From contig NZ_LFJC01000003.1 of the NCBI RefSeq assembly GCF_002776695.1, forward strand, positions 4,574,896 through 4,638,895: a DNA stretch of 64,000 bases, written 5' to 3'. Positions 17,885 through 26,180 of the stretch are shown here, one piece after another. The translations under genes were made by a program, and so were the position numbers. Origin of the DNA: Bradyrhizobium nitroreducens (GTDB lineage Bacteria > Pseudomonadota > Alphaproteobacteria > Rhizobiales > Xanthobacteraceae). The notes under the pieces were generated by a model. That model saw only the letters and a list, made by a program, of their open reading frames with translations. It had not been told where the DNA came from and ran no database searches. Each line of letters begins with the position of its first letter. Within the stretch, counting starts at the first letter, position 1.

Positions 17885-18034
17885 TTCTCCCCTTGTGGGA
17901 GAAGGTGGCGCGAAGCGCCGGATGAGGGGTATGCATCCGAAAACTCTATTCGGCAGCATTGCTCGCGGAGAGATACCCCTCACCCGTCTCGCCGCTACGC
18001 GGCGAGCCACCCTCTCCCACAAGGGGAGAGGGGC
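17885..18034. repeat. Extragenic inverted repeat after glmM
   Basis: Left arm TTCTCCCCTTGTGGGAGAAG ... GCGCCGGATGAGGGGTAT (17885-17932) pairs with right arm ATACCCCTCACCCGTCTCGC ... CCACAAGGGGAGAG (17973-18030). Each arm is itself a hairpin. It is the clearest two-armed copy of the CTCCCC family. Confidence 0.8.
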
Positions 18035-18133
18035 AGAAGAGCGCATCCCAGCCATTTGCGATTGGCGCTGGTTCCTCCGCCGCCTGCATCGTACCTACGA
18101 GGTCGCGGCAATCGGCCGCGCCGGGATGCTGCG

Positions 18134-19384
18134 TTGAACAAGCCTGTCGTCGTCTCAGAGGAAACGCTGACCGAGCCCGTCGTCGTCGCCGACGTCGCGC
18201 CCGCCGCTGCCAAGGCAGCGGGGCCGGCCTATGTCGTGCTCGCCGGCATCAGCGTCTCGCACTTCCTCAACGACACCATGCAGTCGCTGATCGCCTCGGT
18301 GTATCCGATCTTGAAGGACACCTACGCGCTCGACTTCGCGCAGATCGGCATGATCACGCTGGCCTTCCAGTTCACGGCCTCGCTGCTGCAGCCGGTGGTC
18401 GGGCACTACACCGACAAGAAGGCGCAGCCTTATTCGCTGGCGATCGGCATGGCCTCGACCTTCTTCGGCCTGCTGCTGCTCAGCGTCGCGCAGCAATACC
18501 TGGTCATTCTCGTTGCGGCGGCCTTCGTCGGCCTCGGCTCGGCGGTGTTTCACCCGGAATCGGCGCGCATCGCGCGGCTCGCTTCCGGCGGCCGCTACGG
18601 CTTTGCGCAATCGGTGTTTCAGCTCGGCGGCAGTTTCGGCACCTCGATGGGGCCGGTGCTGGCGGCGCTGATCGTGGTGCCGTTCGGGCAGGGCAGCATC
18701 GCCTGGTTCTCCTCGATCGCGTTCCTGGCGATTCTCATCCTCTGGCGCATCGGTCGCTGGTATGCGCCGCAGATCAAGGCCAGGAAGACGGCGGCGGTTC
18801 AGGCCCATCCCGACGCGCCGAGCTCGCGCCGCGTCGTGCTCGCGCTGCTCGTGCTGGTGGCGCTGCTGTTCTCCAAGCAGCTCTACGTCTCGAGCCTGTC
18901 GAGCTACTACATCTTCTATCTGATCGACCGTTTCGGCGTGTCGACCCAGGCCGCCCAGATCTATCTCTTCATCTTCCTTGCGGCGAATGCGGTCGGTGCG
19001 TTCTTCGGCGGTCCTCTTGGCGATCGCTTCGGCCGCAAGATCGTGATCTGGATCTCGATCCTGGGCGCGCTGCCGTTCACGCTGGCGCTGCCCTATGCCG
19101 GCCTCCATGCGAGCGCCGTGCTCAGCGTCGTCATCGGCCTCATCATCTCCTCGACGACGTCGTCGATCATCGTGTTCGCGCAGGAACTGGTGCCGCATCG
19201 CTTCGGCATGATCTCGGGCGTGTTCTTCGGCGTCGCCTTCGGCATCGGAGGGCTGGGGGCCGCCGTGCTCGGCAAGCTCGCCGACCACACCTCGATCGAG
19301 TTCGTCTACCAGGTCTGTGCCTATCTGCCGGCGATCGGCCTGCTTGCGGTGTTCCTGCCCAAGCTGCCGCGGCACGTGCGTTAA
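18134..19384 (+). CDS. MFS transporter, fosmidomycin-resistance (Fsr) type
   Basis: About 416 residues, taking TTG 18134 as start (LNKPVVVSEE; no in-frame ATG is nearby). Around twelve hydrophobic spans. The N-half is Fsr-like: ISVSHFLNDTMQSLIASVYP followed by ILKDTY, FTASLLQPVVGHYTDKK (MFS loop motif) and GLGSAVFHPESARIARLASG. The C-half has GGPLGDRFGRK. This subfamily exports fosmidomycin and other small molecules in E. coli; the natural substrate here is unknown. Confidence 0.8.
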   Translation: MNKPVVVSEETLTEPVVVADVAPAAAKAAGPAYVVLAGISVSHFLNDTMQSLIASVYPILKDTYALDFAQIGMITLAFQFTASLLQPVVGHYTDKKAQPYSLAIGMASTFFGLLLLSVAQQYLVILVAAAFVGLGSAVFHPESARIARLASGGRYGFAQSVFQLGGSFGTSMGPVLAALIVVPFGQGSIAWFSSIAFLAILILWRIGRWYAPQIKARKTAAVQAHPDAPSSRRVVLALLVLVALLFSKQLYVSSLSSYYIFYLIDRFGVSTQAAQIYLFIFLAANAVGAFFGGPLGDRFGRKIVIWISILGALPFTLALPYAGLHASAVLSVVIGLIISSTTSSIIVFAQELVPHRFGMISGVFFGVAFGIGGLGAAVLGKLADHTSIEFVYQVCAYLPAIGLLAVFLPKLPRHVR

Positions 19385-19513
19385 TTTTTCCTCTCTCGTT
19401 GCAGCGCAGCTTCACACATCGTTAGCAATTGCTGGCGCGAGGCGATGCGTTTTTGCAACGCTTTCCATCCGTCCGCGCGAGCAGTCAGAAAAAATCAACC
19501 TTAAAAATTAGGG

Positions 19514-19528
19514 TTAAGTGGCGCTTAA
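19514..19528 (+). promoter_or_regulatory. Perfect CtrA box upstream of an outer membrane protein gene
   Basis: TTAA-GTGGCGC-TTAA matches the full CtrA consensus (TTAA, seven bases, TTAA) 85 bp before the ATG of the barrel gene. A second TTAA lies nine bases further upstream. CtrA is the cell-cycle regulator of Rhizobiales and controls outer-membrane protein genes in relatives; control here is inferred. Confidence 0.5.
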
Positions 19529-19612
19529 ACATTTGATGGCATCGTCCCGTCCGTGAGTTTCCAGAACGTGAGGCGATCGTATTGAGCCTCACCGGCCATA
19601 AGGACGAAGCCA

Positions 19613-20443
19613 ATGCGTAGCGTTATGTCTCTCCTTGCCGCGGGTGCGGCAACCCTGATCTCGTCGATGGCGTTCGCCGCCGACATGCCGATCGCCCCGC
19701 CCCCTCCGATGTACGCGCCGCCCGCTCCGCCCGCCGATTTCGGCGGCTGGTATCTGCGCGGTGACGTCGGTATGACCAATCAGAGCGCCAAGCGCATCGA
19801 TAGCGCCCTGCCGGCCGGATATTCGAAGTCGACGGAAGGCCTCGGCTTCGACTCGGCTGGGCTGTTCGATCTCGGCGTCGGCTATCGCTTCAACAACTGG
19901 TTCCGCGCCGACGTGATCGGCCAGTACCGTGGCAAATCCAATCTGCACGGCAGCGACAACGTCGTCGGCCCCGGCTTCGTCGGCGTCAACAATTACAGCG
20001 GCAGCAAGTCCGAGTGGGTCGTGATGGCCAACGCCTATGTCGACCTCGGCACCTGGTGGTGCATCACCCCGTTCATCGGTGCCGGTGTCGGCGGCTCGTA
20101 CAACAAGATCAGCGGCTTCCGTGACGACGGCGTGTCCTACAACCCGCTGCTCAACAACAGCGTCGCCTACTTCGCCGACAACGGTAAGTGGAATTTCGCC
20201 TGGGCCGCTCACGCCGGTCTTGCCTACAAGGTCAATCCCGGGTTCACCGTCGAACTGGCCTACAGCTACATGAACCTCGGCGACGCCGCGCCCGGTAACT
20301 ACCGCCTGTTCGACAACAGCGCTTCCGGCCCGACCTCGATCAAGATCAAGGAGCTCACCTCGCACGACATCAAGCTCGGCGTGCGCTGGGACCTCAACAG
20401 CCCGCCGGCCTACATGCCGCCGCCGCTGGTCACCAAGGGCTGA
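19613..20443 (+). CDS. Outer membrane beta-barrel protein (Omp25/RopB-like)
   Basis: A 276-residue protein with a signal peptide ending AFAADMP, a proline-rich linker (PIAPPPPMYAPPAPPADF), then an 8-strand-type barrel from FGGWYLRGDVG to the C-terminal strand HDIKLGVRWDL. Alternating aromatic strands (DLGVGYRFNNWFRADV, VELAYSYMNLGD) are clear. The end (PPPLVTKG) runs past the last strand. Such proteins are abundant structural or stress-linked porin-like proteins of Rhizobiales. It is preceded by a CtrA box and followed by a terminator. Confidence 0.82.
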   Translation: MRSVMSLLAAGAATLISSMAFAADMPIAPPPPMYAPPAPPADFGGWYLRGDVGMTNQSAKRIDSALPAGYSKSTEGLGFDSAGLFDLGVGYRFNNWFRADVIGQYRGKSNLHGSDNVVGPGFVGVNNYSGSKSEWVVMANAYVDLGTWWCITPFIGAGVGGSYNKISGFRDDGVSYNPLLNNSVAYFADNGKWNFAWAAHAGLAYKVNPGFTVELAYSYMNLGDAAPGNYRLFDNSASGPTSIKIKELTSHDIKLGVRWDLNSPPAYMPPPLVTKG

Positions 20444-20471
20444 TCGTCGGCCTCATCGGTTAGGACTTCTT

Positions 20472-20500
20472 AACGGCGCGGGAGCATCCCGCGCCGTTTT
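20472..20500 (+). terminator. Rho-independent terminator
   Basis: AACGGCGCGGGA, GCA, TCCCGCGCCGTTTT: strong stem with short T-tract, about 30 bases after the barrel gene stop. Confidence 0.9.
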
Positions 20501-20611
20501 GCTTTGCGTATTTTTCATGGCGAGTAGCGACGAAGGCGCCCGACGCAACCATTGGTTAAGGTTAACGAGCCATGATCACGAGCGAAAGTTCGAGTTCGAT
20601 GGAGCGTTGCG

Positions 20612-21472
20612 ATGCGTGGGCTTTTGTTGGCGGCGGTGATGTTGGGGACGGTGTCTACCGCGCACGCGGCTGACATGCCGGATCTGCCGATCCTGCGCGG
20701 CGGCTTTACCGACGGTCTGTCGAAGTCCTCCGTCAATTGGGATGGCTTCTACGTCGGCGGTCAGTTTGGATATGCCACGACCGAGATGGACTTCAGTCGC
20801 GCGCCGAAATCGATGACGGATTTCATGCTGCGCGACAGCATCCTGCAGGCTCCGGTTGGAGGGTGGTCGCTGTTGCCGAAGAACCACGTCCAGGCCACGG
20901 GGTTCGGTGCGTATGTCGGTCGCAACTGGCAGTTCTACGACGCCGTGATGGGCGTTGAAGCCAATTACAGCTACATGAACAATCTCGGCAGCACCGCAAG
21001 CGATTCCATGACGCGGTTGATCGCCGGTGAAACCGCGCCGACCAATCACCTCTACACCTACAACACGACTCTCGGCGGCGGCGCTGCGTTGCAGCTCAAG
21101 GACTATGCGACCTTCCGCGGTCGGATTGGTTGGTCCGGCGGAGACTTCATGCCTTATGCGTTCGGCGGCCTTGCGATCGGACGCGCCGACGTGTCGAGGT
21201 TCGCGACGGTGTCGTATCTGAAATACGACGACTTCACCGATCCCAACACCGGCGTCACGACGCGTACGACCATCGGCTCCGGCACGATGACGCAGACCGA
21301 GCAGCGCGTGAACAGCTTCATCTATGGATGGACGGGCGGCATCGGTATCGAATACGCGCTGCTCGACTGCGTGATCCTGCGCGGCGAGTGGGAGCATGTC
21401 GGCTTCTCGAACGCCAAGAACATCTCCGTCAACCTGAACAATTTCCGCGTCGGCGCCGGTTACAAATTCTAG
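20612..21472 (+). CDS. Outer membrane beta-barrel protein
   Basis: A 286-residue protein with a signal peptide (LLLAAVMLGTVSTAHAADMP) and a barrel that opens WDGFYVGGQFGYATTEMDF and closes NNFRVGAGYKF, the terminal Phe being the BAM signal. Internal strands include GVEANYSYMNNLG and WTGGIGIEYALLD. It belongs to the same wide Omp25/RopB-like group as the preceding gene but has little direct similarity to it. Clustered TTAA half-sites at 20555 and 20561 precede it without the N7 spacing of a CtrA box. Function unknown. Confidence 0.8.
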   Translation: MRGLLLAAVMLGTVSTAHAADMPDLPILRGGFTDGLSKSSVNWDGFYVGGQFGYATTEMDFSRAPKSMTDFMLRDSILQAPVGGWSLLPKNHVQATGFGAYVGRNWQFYDAVMGVEANYSYMNNLGSTASDSMTRLIAGETAPTNHLYTYNTTLGGGAALQLKDYATFRGRIGWSGGDFMPYAFGGLAIGRADVSRFATVSYLKYDDFTDPNTGVTTRTTIGSGTMTQTEQRVNSFIYGWTGGIGIEYALLDCVILRGEWEHVGFSNAKNISVNLNNFRVGAGYKF

Positions 21473-21543
21473 GCCCGCGTTTGCAGCCGGTTGACACGGC
21501 TGCGTCGTCCTGATGCTCTGTCGCTCCACAGCGGGGCGGAGCG

Positions 21544-22134
21544 ATGAAGATCTACGGCGACAGCAATTCCGGAAATTGCCTGAAGGTGAAGTGGGTGTGC
21601 GACAAGCTCGCATTGCCCTATCAGTGGATCGAGGTCGACACCCGCAAGGGCGAGACCCGCACGCCGCAATTCCTCGCCATGAACGGTGCCGGCCAGGTGC
21701 CCACCGTCGCCTTCGACGACGGCCGCACGCTGGCGCAGTCCAATGCCATCATCCGCTATCTCGCCCGCGACAGCGCACTCGTCCCGCGCGACGCCTTCAC
21801 GGCCGCCAAGATGGACGAATGGCTGTTCTGGGAGCAATACAGCCACGAGCCCTATATCGCGGTGTGCCGCTTCCTTCTCGTCTATCTCGGCAAGGACGCC
21901 TCCGAGCTCGATCCGGAAAAGGTCAAGCGCGGCTATGCGGCGCTCGACCGCATGGAGCAGCATCTTTCAGCCAGCCGCTTCTTTGCCGGCGAGGCGGTAT
22001 CGCTCGCCGACATCTCGCTGCTCGCCTATACCCGCGTGGCGCATGAGGGCGGCTTCGATCTCGGCCGGTACGCTTCGCTTCGCCGTTGGATTGACGAAGT
22101 CGAGGCCATTCTCGGTCTGCCGCCGGCACGCTGA
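21544..22134 (+). CDS. Glutathione S-transferase family protein
   Basis: A 196-residue GST-fold protein, MKIYGDSNSGNCLKVKW. Glutathione-site motifs NGAGQVPTVAFDDG and QSNAIIRYLA are present; the helical domain has VSLADISLLAYTRVAHEGG. It shares its plan with the GST at 5171-5821 (GNS/GNC-x-KV near the N-terminus) and is probably a paralogue. Substrate unknown. A GNAT gene follows 16 bp downstream, so the two are likely co-transcribed. Confidence 0.88.
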   Translation: MKIYGDSNSGNCLKVKWVCDKLALPYQWIEVDTRKGETRTPQFLAMNGAGQVPTVAFDDGRTLAQSNAIIRYLARDSALVPRDAFTAAKMDEWLFWEQYSHEPYIAVCRFLLVYLGKDASELDPEKVKRGYAALDRMEQHLSASRFFAGEAVSLADISLLAYTRVAHEGGFDLGRYASLRRWIDEVEAILGLPPAR

Positions 22135-22150
22135 CTCCGGAGTTTCCCGT

Positions 22151-22615
22151 ATGAACGACAAGTCCGTCTCGATCCGTCCCGCGCGCCGCGAGGACGTTCC
22201 GGCGATCGTGGCGATGCTCGCCGACGACCATCTCGGGCGCGCCCGCGAGCGCGTCGAGGATCCGCTGCCCGCGCCTTATTACGCGGCATTCGAGCGCGTC
22301 GAGCGCGATCCGAACCTGACGCTCGTCGTCGCCGAGAGCGAGGGCAGGGTGGTCGGCTGCCTGCAACTCGCCGTCCTTGCTGGCATCAGCTCGCAAGGCG
22401 GCGTGCGCGGTCTGCTCGAGGACGTGCGTGTCGCCACCGATTGCCGCAGCCGCGGCATCGGCGAGCAGTTGGTGCAATGGGCGGTGACGGAAGCGAAGGC
22501 GCGTGGCTGCAATCTCGTGGAGCTGCTGACGCATGCGAGCCGCGTCGACGCGCAACGCTTCTACAAGCGGCTCGGATTCACAGGCAGCCACGTCGGTATG
22601 ACTGTCCGCTTTTGA
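22151..22615 (+). CDS. GNAT family N-acetyltransferase
   Basis: A 154-residue acetyltransferase with the acetyl-CoA loop R99-S-R-G-I-G104 (CRSRGIGEQLV), the preceding strand LLEDVRVAT and the C-terminal ASRVDAQRFYKRLGFTGSH. It is probably in an operon with the GST gene upstream. Substrate unknown. Confidence 0.9.
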   Translation: MNDKSVSIRPARREDVPAIVAMLADDHLGRARERVEDPLPAPYYAAFERVERDPNLTLVVAESEGRVVGCLQLAVLAGISSQGGVRGLLEDVRVATDCRSRGIGEQLVQWAVTEAKARGCNLVELLTHASRVDAQRFYKRLGFTGSHVGMTVRF

Positions 22616-22773
22616 GCCAGCATCCCGCGCCCGTTGCTCGAACAGCGAAATCGGATCGCGCGTTCGTTCATGTTAAGAGCCGGTAAACTACCCAGCTGTC
22701 GTTCATGTTGAACGGGGAACGAACGGTGCTAGGGCAGCGTCGGGCACCGAGCTCGGTCGGTTCGGGGATTTCG

Positions 22774-22980
22774 ATGACAAGCTATTCCATCATCAAGGTC
22801 GGCAACGACTACGTCGTGCTGGCCAATGACAAACGCATTTTGAAAGTCGGCAGCCGTCGGCGGGCCGCGCAATTGATCAGCGATGCCACGGACTTGCTGA
22901 ATGCGCTTGCCGTGGTGGAATCACCGGATATTGCCCCCGAGGCGCCATCACTCGCGCGTGAAGCCCCGGAACTTCCTTGA
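22774..22980 (+). CDS. Small hypothetical protein (68 aa)
   Basis: Starts MTSYSIIKVGNDYVVLAND with GGGGA five bases upstream; a longer version from ATG 22705 is possible but has an uncoding-like N-terminus. The core reads as a short beta hairpin (IIKVGNDYVVLANDKRILKV) followed by a helix (RRRAAQLISDATDLLNAL) and a Pro/Glu tail. No family recognised. TTAAGAGCCGGTAAAC just upstream is close to a CtrA box. Confidence 0.6.
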   Translation: MTSYSIIKVGNDYVVLANDKRILKVGSRRRAAQLISDATDLLNALAVVESPDIAPEAPSLAREAPELP

Positions 22981-23018
22981 CTGAACTACCCGTTTCCCGT
23001 ATCAGCCGCGGCGGGACA

Positions 23019-23056
23019 CCTCCCCCCAACGGGAGGCTTACTATCTGGAAGGGTAG
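23019..23056 (+). ncRNA. serC leader RNA motif (candidate)
   Basis: Two adjacent hairpins end just before the serC start: CCTCCC (23019-23024) with GGGAGG (23031-23036), then CTATCT (23041-23046) with AGGGTAG (23050-23056), which encloses the GGAAGGG ribosome site. A conserved cis RNA called the serC motif is known upstream of serC in alphaproteobacteria, and position and shape fit. The second stem could hide the ribosome site and so control translation. Confidence 0.6.
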
Positions 23057-23059
23057 ACT

Positions 23060-24232
23060 ATGACTGTAGCGAAGCCCGCTTCGCGGCCGAACGTGCCGCA
23101 TTTCTCCTCCGGCCCCTGCGCCAAGCGCCCCGGCTGGAACGCCCAAAATCTCAAGGACGCAGCGCTCGGCCGCTCGCATCGCGCGAAGGTCGGCAAGACC
23201 AAGCTCAAGCTGGCGATCGATCTGACTCGCGAAGTGCTTGAAGTGCCCGCCGATTACCGCATCGGCATCGTGCCGGCCTCCGATACCGGGGCGGTCGAGA
23301 TGGCGCTGTGGTCGCTGCTCGGTGCGCGGCCCGTCACCACGCTCGCCTGGGAATCCTTCGGCGAAGGCTGGGTCAGCGACATCGTCAAGGAATTGAAGCT
23401 CAAGGACGTCACCAAGCTCAACGCAGCCTATGGTGAAATCCCCGACCTCTCCAAGGTCGATCCCAAGAGCGACGTCGTCTTCACCTGGAACGGCACCACC
23501 TCCGGCGTGCGCGTGCCTGATGCCAACTGGATCAGTGCGACCCGCGAAGGCCTGACCATCTGCGACGCCACCTCGGCTGCATTCGCGCAGCCGCTCGACT
23601 GGGCCAAGCTCGACGTCGTCACCTTCTCCTGGCAGAAGGCGCTCGGCGGCGAGGCGGCGCACGGCATGCTGATCCTCTCGCCCCGCGCCGTCGAGCGCCT
23701 CGAGACCTACAAGCCGGCCTGGCCGCTGCCGAAGATCTTCCGCATGACCAAGGGCGGCAAGATCAACGAAGGCATCTTCGTCGGCGAGACCATCAACACG
23801 CCGTCGATGCTCTGCGTCGAGGACTATCTCGACGCGCTGAACTGGGCCAAGTCGATCGGCGGCCTCAAGGCGCTGATTGCGCGTGCCGACGCCAACACCA
23901 AGGTGCTCGCCGACTGGAAGGCGAAGACGCCGTGGATCGACTTCCTGGCCAAGGACGCTTCGATCCGCTCCAACACCTCGGTGTGCCTGAAGTTCACCGA
24001 TCCCGCGATCACCTCGCTCTCGGACGACGCCCAGGCGGAGTTCTCGAAGAAGCTGGTCGCGCTGATCGAAAAGGAAGGCGCCGGTTACGACTTCGCCTAC
24101 TACCGCGATGCGCCGGCCGGCCTGCGCATCTGGTGCGGCGCCACCGTCGAGGCCAAGGACGTCGAGATCCTGACGCAGTGGATCGACTGGGCTTTCGCCG
24201 AGACCAAGGCGCAGCTCGCCAAGGCAGCCTGA
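23060..24232 (+). CDS. serC: Phosphoserine aminotransferase
   Basis: A 390-residue PLP enzyme making 3-phosphoserine from 3-phosphohydroxypyruvate and glutamate, step two of serine synthesis. It starts with PNVPHFSSGPCAKRPGW, has VPASDTGAVEMALWSLLG and FTWNGTTSGVRVPD, the PLP lysine in VTFSWQKALGGEAAHG, and INTPSMLCVEDYLDAL. This is the long proteobacterial-type SerC (about 390 residues). It forms an operon with serA, with a dispersed palindrome between them. Confidence 0.93.
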   Translation: MTVAKPASRPNVPHFSSGPCAKRPGWNAQNLKDAALGRSHRAKVGKTKLKLAIDLTREVLEVPADYRIGIVPASDTGAVEMALWSLLGARPVTTLAWESFGEGWVSDIVKELKLKDVTKLNAAYGEIPDLSKVDPKSDVVFTWNGTTSGVRVPDANWISATREGLTICDATSAAFAQPLDWAKLDVVTFSWQKALGGEAAHGMLILSPRAVERLETYKPAWPLPKIFRMTKGGKINEGIFVGETINTPSMLCVEDYLDALNWAKSIGGLKALIARADANTKVLADWKAKTPWIDFLAKDASIRSNTSVCLKFTDPAITSLSDDAQAEFSKKLVALIEKEGAGYDFAYYRDAPAGLRIWCGATVEAKDVEILTQWIDWAFAETKAQLAKAA

Positions 24233-24240
24233 TGTTCTGA

Positions 24241-24385
24241 CCCTCCCCTGGAGGGGGAGGGTCGACGCACCGTCAGGTGCGGCGGGGTGGGGTGATCTCT
24301 CCACACGGCGCACCGGCGATTTTCTCTGTTGCAGCTTCACCCCACCCCGGCGCTTCGCGCCGACCCTCCCCCTCCAGGGGAGGGT
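24241..24385. repeat. Extragenic inverted repeat between serC and serA
   Basis: CCCTCCCCTGGAGGGGGAGG at 24241-24260 pairs with CCTCCCCCTCCAGGGGAGGG near 24366-24385; inner parts GGCGGGGTGGGGTGA and TCACCCCACCCCGGCG also pair. Each end is a hairpin and the whole can fold into one long stem. It fills almost all of the serC-serA spacer and ends just before the serA ribosome site. Confidence 0.8.
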
Positions 24386-24402
24386 GTGAAGGAAGACATC
24401 CC

Positions 24403-25992
24403 ATGACCAAGCCCAAAGTTCTCATCTCCGACGCCCTCTCGCCCGCTGCCGTGCAGATCTTCAAGGATCGCGGCGTCGAGGTCGACTTCCAGCCCAATCT
24501 CGGCAAGGACAAGGACAAGCTTGCCGAGATCATCGGCAATTACGACGGCCTCGCGATCCGCTCCGCGACCAAGGCGACCGCCAAGATCCTCGAGAAGGCG
24601 GCGAAGCTGAAGGTGATCGGCCGCGCCGGCATCGGCGTCGACAATGTCGAGATCCCGGCCGCGACGGCCAAGGGCATCATCGTGATGAACACGCCGTTCG
24701 GCAATTCGATCACGACCGCCGAGCACGCCATCACCCTGATGCTGGCGCTGGCCCGCGAGATCCCGCAGGCCGACGCCTCGACCCAGGCCGGCAAGTGGGA
24801 GAAGAACCGCTTCATGGGCGTCGAGATCACCGGCAAGGTGCTGGGCGTCGTCGGCTGCGGCAACATCGGCTCGATCGTCGCCGACCGCGCACTCGGCCTG
24901 CGCATGAAGGTGGTCGCGTTCGACCCGTTCCTGTCGCCGGAGCGCGCCAAGGACATCGGCGTCGAGAAGGTCGAGCTCGACGATCTGCTCAAGCGCGCCG
25001 ACTTCATCACGCTGCACACTCCGCTCACCGAGAAGACCAAGAACATCATCGACGCGGCCGCGATCGCCAAGATGAAGAAGGGCGTGCGCCTGATCAACTG
25101 CGCCCGCGGCGGTCTGGTCGACGAGCAGGCGGTGGTCGATGCGCTCAACTCCAAGCACATCGCCGGCGCCGCCTTCGACGTCTTCGTCGAGGAGCCCGCG
25201 ACCAAGAACGTCCTGTTCGGCCATCCCAACGTGATCTGCACGCCGCATCTCGGCGCCTCCACCACGGAAGCACAGGAGAACGTCGCGCTTCAGGTCGCCG
25301 AGCAGATGTCGGACTACCTGCTCACGGGCGCGATCTCGAACGCGGTCAACTTCCCCTCCATCACAGCGGAAGAAGCGCCGAAGCTGAAGCCGTTCATCTC
25401 GCTCGCCGAGAAGCTCGGCTCGTTTGCCGGCCAGCTCACCGAGAGCGGCATCCTCAAGGTCGAGATCACCTATGAGGGCCACGTCGCCGAGATGAAGATC
25501 AAGGCGATCACCTCGGCCGTGCTGTCGGGCCTGCTGCGGCCGATGCTGGGCGAGATCAACGTGGTGTCCGCGCCCGTCATCGCCAAGGAGCGCGGCATGG
25601 TGGTGGACGAGATCGTCCGCGCCGCCCAGAGCGACTATGAGAGCCTGATCACCGTCACCGTCACCACCGAGCGGCAGGAGCGGTCGGTCTCGGGCACCGT
25701 CTATGCCGACGGCAAGCCGCGTCTCGTCGACATCAAGGGCATCCGGGTCGACGCCGAGTTCGGCAAGTCGATGATCTACGTGACCAACGAGGACAAGCCG
25801 GGCTTCATCGGCAGGTTCGCAAGCCTGCTCGGCGACGCCAAGCTCAACATCGCCACCTTCCATCTCGGCCGCGTCGCGCCCGGCAGCGATGCCATCGCCC
25901 TCGTCGAGGTCGACGGCGCGGTGCCGGCCGACCTGCTCGCCAAGGTGCAGGCCCTGCCGCAGGTCAAGCAGGCCAAGGCGCTGACGTTCTGA
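24403..25992 (+). CDS. serA: D-3-phosphoglycerate dehydrogenase
   Basis: A 529-residue enzyme of the long SerA type, first step of serine synthesis (3-phosphoglycerate plus NAD+). Domains: split substrate domain, NAD domain with VLGVVGCGNIGSIVADRALG, catalytic Arg in INCARGGLVDEQAVV, catalytic His in ICTPHLGASTTEAQENVA, then the ASB intervening domain and a C-terminal ACT domain (MIYVTNEDKPGFIGRFASLL). The ACT domain suggests serine feedback or folding support. GAAGGAAG lies before ATG 24403. Confidence 0.95.
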   Translation: MTKPKVLISDALSPAAVQIFKDRGVEVDFQPNLGKDKDKLAEIIGNYDGLAIRSATKATAKILEKAAKLKVIGRAGIGVDNVEIPAATAKGIIVMNTPFGNSITTAEHAITLMLALAREIPQADASTQAGKWEKNRFMGVEITGKVLGVVGCGNIGSIVADRALGLRMKVVAFDPFLSPERAKDIGVEKVELDDLLKRADFITLHTPLTEKTKNIIDAAAIAKMKKGVRLINCARGGLVDEQAVVDALNSKHIAGAAFDVFVEEPATKNVLFGHPNVICTPHLGASTTEAQENVALQVAEQMSDYLLTGAISNAVNFPSITAEEAPKLKPFISLAEKLGSFAGQLTESGILKVEITYEGHVAEMKIKAITSAVLSGLLRPMLGEINVVSAPVIAKERGMVVDEIVRAAQSDYESLITVTVTTERQERSVSGTVYADGKPRLVDIKGIRVDAEFGKSMIYVTNEDKPGFIGRFASLLGDAKLNIATFHLGRVAPGSDAIALVEVDGAVPADLLAKVQALPQVKQAKALTF

Positions 25993-26124
25993 GGTCTATT
26001 GGCGGAACGCGCTGGCGCTACTGCGGTAGCGTCAGCGGTCGAACCCATAAAGCCGCGCCGGATTGTCGACAGGATTGCGTCGCGAGTGGGTTCTTGAGAC
26101 GAAATTCAAATGGTATCCGCAGAA

Positions 26125-26158
26125 GAAGAGCCCAGGAGGTTTCCCGCCGGGGCTCTTC
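26125..26158 (-). terminator. Terminator of the porin gene
   Basis: GAAGAGCCC (26125-26133) and GGGCTCTTC (26150-26158) form a nine-pair stem, with an inner CCTGGG/CCCGCC region, 23 bases past the porin stop on the minus strand. The T-tract is weak (TTCTTCTG). The 26000-26090 stretch after serA also has a weak GCGCTACTGCGGTAGCG hairpin. Confidence 0.6.
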
Positions 26159-26180
26159 CGTCTGGTCCGCTAGACCGAAC

